Shown here piece after piece: positions 1-6,431 of a stretch of DNA of 64,000 nucleotides (positions are counted from its first letter, which is position 1; each line of letters starts with the position of its first letter). The stretch covers positions 310,001 to 374,000 of the forward strand of contig DHHF01000008.1 of the NCBI GenBank assembly GCA_002403155.1, in the 5' to 3' direction. A program made the translations under genes and the position numbers. Source of the DNA: Sulfurovum sp. UBA4779 (GTDB lineage: Bacteria; Campylobacterota; Campylobacteria; Campylobacterales; Sulfurovaceae). The notes beneath the pieces are model-generated. The model was not told where the DNA came from and ran no database searches. It saw only the letters and a list, made by a program, of their open reading frames with translations.

Positions 1-117
1 AATACGGCTAGAGCGTTTCAAGACAGTGATGCTGACGGGGATTATGATAGAGAAGATATGTCTATCGTAGTCAATGAGGGCAGAATATTTACATTCGGCG
101 TACAGGTTAAATTTTAA
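1..117 (+). CDS. C-terminal end of an outer-membrane beta-barrel protein, possibly a TonB-dependent receptor (partial)
   Basis: An open frame enters from the left edge and stops with TAA at 115-117. The last 38 residues end in alternating hydrophobic residues and a terminal Phe (FGVQVKF), the usual C-terminal signature of outer-membrane beta-barrels recognised by the Bam machinery. An Asp/Asn-rich turn (DSDADGDYD) precedes the last strand, as in extracellular loops. Receptor type cannot be decided from this fragment; a TonB-dependent receptor or a porin are both possible. A good hairpin terminator follows directly, so this is the last gene of its transcript. Confidence 0.6.
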   Translation, partial: NTARAFQDSDADGDYDREDMSIVVNEGRIFTFGVQVKF

Positions 118-130
118 AACAAACCAACAA

Positions 131-161
131 ACAGAAAACCTGAAAGGTTTTCTGTTTTTTA
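131..161 (+). terminator. Rho-independent terminator
   Basis: Perfect 10-bp stem (ACAGAAAACC with GGTTTTCTGT) around a TGAAA loop, followed by a run of six T. It sits 13 bases after the stop codon of the beta-barrel gene. Confidence 0.9.
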
Positions 162-312
162 TATTTATCAATTTGCTCTCATCGCAACACACAACACAAT
201 TCAACATCCCCTATTTAATTGAATAGAATTTCCTAAGCAAACTATCAATACGCTACAATATGGCTATGCAAACATTATACAAAATCTTTATAGTGCCAAA
301 AAGAGGAAGAAT

Positions 313-1332
313 ATGGAATATAGATATATAGGAAAAAGCGGCTTAAGGGTGAGTCCCATCTGCATGGGGACGATGACTTTCGGCACTCAGTGCCAAGACG
401 AAAAGGAAATTTTTAAAATCCTGGATAAGGCCTATGATGCCGGGGTCAATTTTTACGATACCGCCGAGCTTTATCCTGTTCCGCCTAGTGTACAAGATGC
501 GGGTATAACTGAAGAGATCGTCGGCAAATGGCTCAAAGGCAAACCCCGTGAAAGCATCATACTTGCTTCAAAAGTTGCCGGTGCGGCCAGCGGCTGGTTT
601 GTTCCTCCGATACGCCACGGATTGACGGCTATGGACAGTTTTCATATAGAGCGTGCTATCGAAGGGAGCCTGAAAAGGCTGGGTACGGACTATATCGATC
701 TTTATCAGATGCATTGGCCCGACACCGTAGTGCCCATAGAAGAGAGCCTCAAAGCATTTGACCGACTGGTGCAAAGCGGAAAAGTGCGCTATATCGGCAC
801 CTCAAATGATACAGCATACGGCACGACAAAAGCTTTGATGAGTTCAGCATTCAAAGGATATGCCGCCTTTGAGTCGATTCAGAACAATTTTTCTTTGCTG
901 AACAGGCGATTTTTAGACGAGCTGGCTGTTTTGGCACGAAAAGAGCAGATATCGCTTTTGCCGTATTCCCCGCTTGCAGGCGGTGTATTGAGCGGTAAAT
1001 ACAACGAAGGCATACACGAAAAAGGGCGTTTTAGCGATTATATCAATTCGCCTCATCAGCGGCAAAGGCTGATGGCTGCAAGGTTTATGAATGAAAAAAC
1101 CCTTAAATCCACCCAAAAATATCTTAAAATCGCAAGCGATTTCGGGCTGCATCCTGTGACCATGGCGATCGCATGGTCTAAACAGTTTGATTTTGTGGCT
1201 TCAACGATTATCGGTGCCACGCATGCCAAACAGCTTGACGCAAGTTTGGCTGCCATGGATTTGACTTTGAGCGATGAAGTATTGGAAGCATGCGATCAAG
1301 TGCATCAAGAGATTTTGTACCCGATGGGTTAA
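313..1332 (+). CDS. Aldo/keto reductase
   Basis: A 339-residue protein of the NAD(P)H-dependent aldo/keto reductase superfamily, (beta/alpha)8 barrel, expected to reduce aldehydes or ketones in the cytoplasm. The catalytic tetrad is visible: Asp49 and Tyr54 (FYDTAELY), Lys87 (ASKVAG) and His134 (YQMHWPD). The N-terminal YRYIGKSGLRVSPICMGTM block is typical. Overall it resembles the Tas/YajO-like branch; the physiological substrate cannot be told. AGAGGA lies 8 bases before the ATG. It stands alone between a terminator and the next gene; a TACAAT box at 254-259 could be its -10. Confidence 0.93.
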   Translation: MEYRYIGKSGLRVSPICMGTMTFGTQCQDEKEIFKILDKAYDAGVNFYDTAELYPVPPSVQDAGITEEIVGKWLKGKPRESIILASKVAGAASGWFVPPIRHGLTAMDSFHIERAIEGSLKRLGTDYIDLYQMHWPDTVVPIEESLKAFDRLVQSGKVRYIGTSNDTAYGTTKALMSSAFKGYAAFESIQNNFSLLNRRFLDELAVLARKEQISLLPYSPLAGGVLSGKYNEGIHEKGRFSDYINSPHQRQRLMAARFMNEKTLKSTQKYLKIASDFGLHPVTMAIAWSKQFDFVASTIIGATHAKQLDASLAAMDLTLSDEVLEACDQVHQEILYPMG

Positions 1333-1460
1333 TCGAGCCTGCCAAGCGTTTGTATCGGCAAAGTGTATAAAATATTTTAAATTTCATCAAACCATGCAAA
1401 AACAAGGGTATATTTATGTTTTGCCCAGTAAAATGGATACAATTTAAAAAAGGAGCGCAC

Positions 1461-2858
1461 ATGGCAACAGTAACCTCATACGGAGCGGCACAAGTAGTAA
1501 CAGGATCCTGCCATTTGCTGGCTATAGAGGGCGGCCCGCGCATTTTGATCGATTGCGGTATGTTTCAGGGACCCGAAGAGGAGCGTAATTTCGGGCCCTT
1601 TCATTTTGAGCCTTACGAGATTGATTATCTGTTTTTGACGCATGCGCATCTTGACCATACCGGCCGGGTCCCGAAACTTTTAAAAGAAGGTTTCAGCGGC
1701 GTTATTTATGCGACAGAGGCGACACGGGATTTGAGTGAAATTATTTGGCTGGATAGTGCCAAGATCATGAAAGAGGATTATGAAACCAACTACAAAAAAG
1801 CGCAGCGTCGCGGCACGGAAGAGGAAGTCAGAGAGCCGCTTTATACGGAAGAAGACGTAGATGCGACGCTAGGCTTGACATGGCGTTATCCCGAATACAA
1901 TAAAACTTTTGAGCCTGTTGAAGGGCTTAAGGTAACCTATCGGGATGCCGGCCATATTTTGGGGTCTGCGTTTATCGAAATTACTTATCTGGAGCGGGGG
2001 GTTGAGCAGACCATTGTCTTTTCCGGTGATATCGGCAACGGCAATGATATGGTGATGCCCGATCTTGCCAAATGCTCTTATGCCAACTATCTGTATGTGG
2101 AATCTACTTATGGAGACCGCAATCATCAAAATATGGAAGGAACTATTGCGGAATTCAAGCGGATCGTGATCGATACTCTAAACGATTGGGGAAATGTGCT
2201 GATACCTTCTTTTGCTGTTGAGCGGACACAGGAGATTTTATGTATTCTCAAAGAGATGTATGAAAGAAAAGAACTGCCCCAATGCAAAATATTTTTAGAC
2301 AGTCCGATGGCCACGCGTGCCACGCAAGTTTATGACAATTATGTATATATGCTCAATAAAAAATGCCAAGAGATTAAAGAGCATAACGGGTCAATTTTTG
2401 ATTTTGAATTGCTTACCTGCACTCCGGATGTGGAAGCATCCAAAGCGATCAATGAGGTTGACCGCCGTGCCATTATCATCGCAGGCAGCGGGATGTGTAC
2501 CGGAGGAAGGATCCTTCATCATTTTAAAAATCGCCTCTGGAATCGAAAAAATGCCGTTATCTTTGTCGGCTACCAAGTAGAAGGCACGTTGGGAAGGCAC
2601 ATGGTTGACGGGGCACGGTGGGTTAAGATATTCCATGAAGATATCCTTGTGAGAGCCGGCATTCATACGATAAACGGTTTCTCTGCGCACGCCGACCAGT
2701 CTGCCATCGTTGAATGGATATCCCAGATGAAAGATCTTCGCCGCATTTTTTTGATCCACGGAGAAGAAACGAAGCAGGTTATTTTGCGCAGTGTGCTCGA
2801 AAACACCTTTGATCAAAAGGTGCACATTGTAAAACCCGAAGAGGTCATATACCTGTAA
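1461..2858 (+). CDS. Metallo-beta-lactamase fold / beta-CASP RNA-processing nuclease
   Basis: A 465-residue protein. The zinc-binding motif THAHLDHTG is at about residue 60, followed by later metallo-beta-lactamase ligands (DAGHILGSA, SGDIGN) and beta-CASP motifs (MCTGGRI near residue 345, NGFSAHADQ near 410, with a C-terminal histidine in LIHGEE). Proteins of this architecture (CPSF73/YSH1-like, archaeal and bacterial homologues) are RNA endo- or exonucleases. I start at 1461 because AGGAG lies 8 bases upstream and the protein then begins MATVTSYGAA, in line with the family; the frame stays open 15 codons further back. It is convergent with the next gene. Confidence 0.92.
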   Translation: MATVTSYGAAQVVTGSCHLLAIEGGPRILIDCGMFQGPEEERNFGPFHFEPYEIDYLFLTHAHLDHTGRVPKLLKEGFSGVIYATEATRDLSEIIWLDSAKIMKEDYETNYKKAQRRGTEEEVREPLYTEEDVDATLGLTWRYPEYNKTFEPVEGLKVTYRDAGHILGSAFIEITYLERGVEQTIVFSGDIGNGNDMVMPDLAKCSYANYLYVESTYGDRNHQNMEGTIAEFKRIVIDTLNDWGNVLIPSFAVERTQEILCILKEMYERKELPQCKIFLDSPMATRATQVYDNYVYMLNKKCQEIKEHNGSIFDFELLTCTPDVEASKAINEVDRRAIIIAGSGMCTGGRILHHFKNRLWNRKNAVIFVGYQVEGTLGRHMVDGARWVKIFHEDILVRAGIHTINGFSAHADQSAIVEWISQMKDLRRIFLIHGEETKQVILRSVLENTFDQKVHIVKPEEVIYL

Positions 2859-2864
2859 AGAATG

Positions 2865-2890
2865 CATTGCCTGGCGAAGCCCAAGCAATG
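2865..2890. terminator. Hairpin between convergent genes
   Basis: CATTGC-C-TGG pairs with CCA-A-GCAATG around a six-base loop, with one mismatch. It lies exactly between the convergent stops at 2858 and 2897, but T-runs are weak on both sides, so efficiency is uncertain. Confidence 0.55.
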
Positions 2891-2896
2891 AAATTG

Positions 2897-3478
2897 TTAT
2901 AGACGGTTTTGCAACTCTTTAAGCGTATCTTGCGCAACATCTCTTTTTTGGCTAAATCCGCAGGCGCATGATTCGATATCTTTATTGTCCAGTGCCGTCA
3001 TTTCCTTGTATTTGCCCCATAGTCCATTGCCTTTTTCTTTTGCATAGTTTTGCGCAATCATCATTCTTCGTTTAAAGCCGGTCGGAAGTGTCGAGTCTTC
3101 CAAATCGATGAGGGCATAACCGTCCTTGATTATTTTGTAGTTCAACCCGTCATTATTGTCTACCCATACAGAGCGGATGCCAAATTTATCTTCCGAAACA
3201 GTCGTATAGGTAATGGTTGAATCTTTCGGAAGCACATTTTTTATATAAGAGAGTGCTTCTTTTTTTAATTCTTCCCGTTTTTCCATATTGACTGTTGTAT
3301 TGTTTTCTTTGTTGTTGTTTGCTTTGGCAAAAAGTTCTATCCCTGTTAGGTGTAATTTTTTTTCAACACCGTTTTCTATCACTTTTATAGTATTTTCTGA
3401 GATCACTTCAACCATTTGTGCTGACTGTGCAACAATAGATGAGATCGATAGCGCCATAAATAAAATCGTTTTTTTCAT
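2897..3478 (-). CDS. Secreted SNase-like (thermonuclease-fold) protein, probably catalytically altered
   Basis: 193 residues with an N-terminal signal peptide (MKKTILFMALSISSIVAQSA). The remainder follows the staphylococcal nuclease (OB) fold: VIENGVEKKLHLTGIEL at the place of the usual RLxGID segment, DKFGIRSVWVDN at the place of DKYGR, and GYALID...AQNYAKEKGNGLWGKY at the C-terminal helix region. The catalytic Asp-Glu and Arg positions of active SNases (GIDTPE, DKYGR) are not kept, so nuclease activity is doubtful. Two cysteines near the C-terminus (CACGF) could form a disulfide or bind metal. AAGGA precedes the ATG. It is monocistronic and convergent with the nuclease gene. Confidence 0.75.
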   Translation of the reverse strand: MKKTILFMALSISSIVAQSAQMVEVISENTIKVIENGVEKKLHLTGIELFAKANNNKENNTTVNMEKREELKKEALSYIKNVLPKDSTITYTTVSEDKFGIRSVWVDNNDGLNYKIIKDGYALIDLEDSTLPTGFKRRMMIAQNYAKEKGNGLWGKYKEMTALDNKDIESCACGFSQKRDVAQDTLKELQNRL

Positions 3479-3572
3479 AAAAATTCCTTTGTAAGATTTG
3501 AATAATCATAGCAAAGAAATGTTAATTTTGTATTATCAAAAAAATATCTTTTGCATAAACTCTTTTTTTCTC

Positions 3573-3627
3573 TTGACAAATGGACATATGCGCATTATAA
3601 TGACATTAAGTTTTGGACATATGTTCA
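3573..3627 (+). promoter_or_regulatory. Sigma-70 promoter with two palindromic operator-like sites
   Basis: TTGACA (3573-3578), 17-base spacer, TATAAT (3596-3601). The decamer TGGACATATG occurs at 3581-3590, inside the spacer, and again at 3614-3623, just after the likely start site. The second copy is part of a 14-base near-perfect palindrome, TGGACATATGTTCA (one mismatched pair); the first is a poorer palindrome. The layout fits repression by a dimeric winged-helix regulator such as an ArsR/SmtB member. The regulator family is inference. It drives the iron-sulfur operon that follows. Confidence 0.8.
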
Positions 3628-3789
3628 GAATTAAAGGAAAAAAATGAATGGCCCAAACAGAAGAGAAAACACAGAAAAATAGAGGGAAATCTTGAATACT
3701 TGGGAATGATGCCTTATGAGACACAAGAAAAAGAGATAGAAAAAGCATTGTATATACTCAGCAAAAAAAATGATAAAAGGGGTGAAGAG

Positions 3790-4008
3790 ATGAATGCAAG
3801 AAGAGGTTTAGGCGCCAAACAAGGAAGAGGTGCACAAGGAGGTAACGGTATGGGGCTAGGCAGAAACGAAAGAAGAGTCCAGGGATTGAATGTTAACCTT
3901 CAAAGAGAAGAAACAGCGGATCAAAGAAGAGGTTTAGGCGCCAAACAAGGAAAAAGAATGCAAAGAGGCCGGGGCAGGGGGTGCTGCAGAGGTTTTGGAA
4001 GCCTATAA
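3790..4008 (+). CDS. Small Arg/Gly-rich repeat protein (72 aa)
   Basis: A 72-residue basic, glycine-rich protein with two copies of RRGLGAKQG (from codons near 3796 and 3926; the DNA repeat is about 28 bases) and a Cys-Cys pair near the end (GRGCCRGFG). I chose ATG 3790 because AAAAGGGGTGA lies just upstream. The same frame is open back to the promoter and could add MPYETQEKEIEKALYIL from ATG 3706 or 3709, but no good ribosome site supports that. It resembles the short Gly/Arg peptides (DUF5320 type) encoded next to MinD/NifX iron-sulfur clusters in anaerobes. Its stop overlaps the next start (TAATG). Function unknown. Confidence 0.65.
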   Translation: MNARRGLGAKQGRGAQGGNGMGLGRNERRVQGLNVNLQREETADQRRGLGAKQGKRMQRGRGRGCCRGFGSL

Positions 4009-4859
4009 TGAAGATAGCCATTGCAAGCGGTAAAGGAGGGACGGGCAAAACGACCCTCTCAACAAATCTTTCCTCTTATCTGGCCCAAAGCAGACAAGTG
4101 GTTTTGGCGGACTTGGATGTAGAAGAGCCGAATTCCAAACTTTTTTTAAAAGGGAATTTGGTTTTTGAAAAGCCTTGCAGCAAAATGATACCTCAATGGG
4201 ATAAAGAAGCGTGTACGTTGTGCGGCAAGTGTGAAGAAGTATGCAGATTTAATGCAATTATGAAAATTGGCGATGAAATTTTGGTATTTCCGGAACTTTG
4301 CCACAGCTGCTATGCGTGTTCTGAACTTTGTCCAACCGATTCTTTGCCTATGGTGCCGAGAAAAATCGGAGAGTTGAAACATTTTAGAGGAGATCATTTT
4401 GATTTTATCGAAGGAAGGCTTGATATCGGAGAAGAACAGGCTGTTCCGTTGATCGGCCAGGTGATTGAGTATGTGGATGAAAAATTTTCGGCAGATACCA
4501 TCAAACTGTTTGACGCGCCTCCGGGAACCTCCTGCCCGGTCATCGAAGCGGCCCGCAGCAGCGATTTTGTTATATTGATAACAGAATCAACTCCGTTTGG
4601 ACTGAATGACCTTAAGCTTGCCGTTGACACGATGAGAGTTTTAAATCGGAAGTTTTCTGTTGTCATCAACCGTTACGGTATCGGCGATAATGGGGTAGAG
4701 GAGTATTGCGATGCTGAAGGCATTTGCGTCATCGCTAAAATTCCAAACGACAGACGAATCGCCGAGCTTTACTCCAAAGGGGAACTGGTTTATCCGAAAA
4801 TACAAGAGTTTAAAATCGCATTGGAGCAGATTGCACGGTTTGTCGGAGGCTTAAAATGA
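4008..4859 (+). CDS. MinD/Mrp-type ATPase with 2[4Fe-4S] ferredoxin insert (first copy)
   Basis: 283 residues. The deviant Walker A GKGGTGKT is at residues 8-15. A bacterial ferredoxin domain is inserted after the first beta-alpha units, with Cys69, 72, 75, 79 (CTLCGKCEEVC) and Cys98, 101, 104, 108 (CHSCYACSELC). DAPPGTSCPV is the switch/Walker B region. This family is soluble and is thought to assemble or insert metal clusters at the expense of ATP; paired genes like these occur in the orange-protein (ORP) clusters of Desulfovibrio. Start is ATG 4008, overlapping the previous stop; the longer frame back to 3981 lies inside the preceding gene. It overlaps the next gene by ATGA. Confidence 0.9.
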   Translation: MKIAIASGKGGTGKTTLSTNLSSYLAQSRQVVLADLDVEEPNSKLFLKGNLVFEKPCSKMIPQWDKEACTLCGKCEEVCRFNAIMKIGDEILVFPELCHSCYACSELCPTDSLPMVPRKIGELKHFRGDHFDFIEGRLDIGEEQAVPLIGQVIEYVDEKFSADTIKLFDAPPGTSCPVIEAARSSDFVILITESTPFGLNDLKLAVDTMRVLNRKFSVVINRYGIGDNGVEEYCDAEGICVIAKIPNDRRIAELYSKGELVYPKIQEFKIALEQIARFVGGLK

Positions 4860-5734
4860 AAGAAATAGTCATTATATCGGGCAAAGGAGGAACGGGCAAA
4901 ACCTCTTTTGCCGCCTCTTTTGCCTATCTTGAAAAAGAGAATGCCGTGATTGCCGATTGTGATGTGGATGCAGCCAATATGCATCTTCTTTTGGATGCCG
5001 ATTTTAGATACCGGGAAGATTTTTATAGCGGTGAAGTAGCCGTTATTGATGAAGAAGCCTGCATGAATTGCGGAGAGTGCAAAGAGGTGTGCCGGTTTGA
5101 TGCGATCAATGTCATAGATGATCAGCATCGTGTTGATCCTATCGCCTGTGAGGGGTGCTGGTATTGCTCCAGGATATGTCCTGTCGAAGCGATCGATCTG
5201 AAAACGCAAAAAATCGGAGATTTTTATCTCTCGACAACAAAAGCCAGAAACGATTTGGTGCATGCAAAACTGGGATTTGCAGCAGAAAATTCCGGAAAAC
5301 TTGTCACCAAAGTAAAAACCGAAGCAAAAAAACTGGCTTTGGCAAACAAAAAAGCATTTTTGATCGTTGACGGAAGTCCCGGAGTTGGCTGTCCGGTCAT
5401 CTCTTCATTGAGCGGTGCGGATCTGGCGGTATTGGTTACCGAAGCCACGGTTTCGGGGCTGCATGACCTTAAAAGAGTCTATACATTGGTTAAAAGTTTC
5501 AATTTAAAAGCTGCGTGCATTATCAATAAGTACGATTTAAATGCAGAGGTAACACATGAAATAGAAGCATTTTTACAAGAGGAGCATATCTCACTTGCAG
5601 CAAAAGTTGCTTATGATGAAACATTTGCCAAAGCCCTTTCTCAAGCTAAAACGATTGTTGAATATGGCGACAGCAATCTTAAAGCAGAGATAGAACAAAG
5701 TTGGCAAAACATCAAAAATATATTAAGGGGTTAG
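4856..5734 (+). CDS. MinD/Mrp-type ATPase with 2[4Fe-4S] ferredoxin insert (second copy)
   Basis: 292 residues, a diverged tandem paralogue of the preceding ATPase. GKGGTGKT is at residues 9-16, and cysteines are at 69, 72, 75, 79 and 98, 101, 104, 108, the same numbering as in its neighbour. DGSPGVGCPV forms the Walker B/switch segment. The two probably act as a heterodimer, since MinD-type ATPases dimerise through ATP, and this pairing is regularly seen in ORP-like clusters. Translation is coupled to the first copy by the ATGA overlap. Compared with its partner it has an insertion rich in Lys and Ala (VTKVKTEAKKLALANKKA) before the Walker B region. Confidence 0.9.
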   Translation: MKEIVIISGKGGTGKTSFAASFAYLEKENAVIADCDVDAANMHLLLDADFRYREDFYSGEVAVIDEEACMNCGECKEVCRFDAINVIDDQHRVDPIACEGCWYCSRICPVEAIDLKTQKIGDFYLSTTKARNDLVHAKLGFAAENSGKLVTKVKTEAKKLALANKKAFLIVDGSPGVGCPVISSLSGADLAVLVTEATVSGLHDLKRVYTLVKSFNLKAACIINKYDLNAEVTHEIEAFLQEEHISLAAKVAYDETFAKALSQAKTIVEYGDSNLKAEIEQSWQNIKNILRG

Positions 5735-5735
5735 A

Positions 5736-6086
5736 ATGAAAATTGTATTTACGGTAAAAAAAGAGGGTTGGGATACTCAAATGGATCCAAGGTTCGGAAG
5801 AACGGACACGTTTGCAGTGTATAATGAGGAAGATGAATCGCTGAGTTTTGTTTCCAATGCGGATACCGAGACGATGGAACACGGAGCGGGGCTTCAGGCG
5901 GCAAAAAAGGTACTGCAGCTCAAGGCCGATATCCTTATCACCGGAAACGGGCCCGGAAACAAGGCTTTAGAGATATTGAAAAAGTCAAAAGTTGCCATCT
6001 ATGTCGGCGCAGGCGATATGAGCGTAAGAGAGGCTTACGATGCCTATCGTGCCGGCAGATTGCCAAAATTTGAAAGCAAAGCGTAA
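5736..6086 (+). CDS. NifX/NifB-type dinitrogenase cofactor-binding family protein (ORP-like)
   Basis: 116 residues of the dinitrogenase iron-molybdenum cofactor biosynthesis fold (ribonuclease H-like, as in NifX, NafY and the Desulfovibrio orange protein). The typical blocks are present: MDPRFGRTDTFAVY near the N-terminus, HGAGLQAAKKVLQLKADILITGNGPGNKALEIL in the middle (only described here by position, residues 48-80) and VGAGDMSVREAYDAY near the end. Such proteins carry metal-sulfur clusters without being enzymes. AGGGGTTAG precedes the ATG, one base after the stop of the ATPase gene. No nitrogenase genes are in view, so a role outside nitrogen fixation is likely. Confidence 0.85.
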   Translation: MKIVFTVKKEGWDTQMDPRFGRTDTFAVYNEEDESLSFVSNADTETMEHGAGLQAAKKVLQLKADILITGNGPGNKALEILKKSKVAIYVGAGDMSVREAYDAYRAGRLPKFESKA

Positions 6087-6127
6087 AACATAAAAGCATT
6101 TGAAATGCTGCAAAAAAAGAGGCTGCG

Positions 6128-6285
6128 ATGTATCAAGAAGATTTTGGAAAATTAAGTTTCGGGCCCGTACCCTCAAGAAGAGTGGAGAAAAGTTCCAAAA
6201 GAAGAGAGGGACGACGGCAATAGCTTATCAAATATTTATGGAGCATGGTCTTGATGTAAAATTGCTGAATTGGCTACATGGGTAA
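6128..6285 (+). pseudogene. Remnant of a radical SAM protein
   Basis: ATG 6128, preceded by AAGAGG, opens a 31-codon frame reading MYQEDFGKLSFGPVPSRR, which matches the strongly conserved N-terminus (FGPVPSRRLGRSLG) of a radical SAM family often found with MinD/NifX clusters. The frame stops at 6221-6223. The cysteine motif expected some 15 residues later is absent. In another frame, codons 6214-6285 read like a C-terminal end (IAYQIFMEHGLDVKLLNWLHG, then stop). A large internal deletion plus frameshift is the simplest explanation. The identification rests on a short match. Confidence 0.65.
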
Positions 6286-6431
6286 CGCCTTTGCATTTAC
6301 CCAAGATCCCAAATCTGAAAACAAAACTGTTTTCCATACAAACAGAACCCTCATTGTGCTACAATAATCCAAAGGCATCGCTGCAGCAAAGCAATCACCG
6401 CTGCAGACATGAACGCCAAAAGGAGCAGAGC

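Noticed and set aside
3613..3789. Longer version of the Arg/Gly peptide starting with TTG inside the promoter region
   Set aside because: The start would lie within the downstream operator and at the transcription start; the ribosome site at 3790 is much better. A start at 3706 or 3709 is not excluded.
3797..3954. Two 28-base direct repeats as a possible CRISPR or mobile repeat
   Set aside because: Only two copies, in the same reading frame, coding for RRGLGAKQG in a repeat protein.
6270..6431. 54-residue N-terminal extension of PEP synthase
   Set aside because: It has no family match, contains a likely promoter box, and a strong ribosome site precedes ATG 6432.
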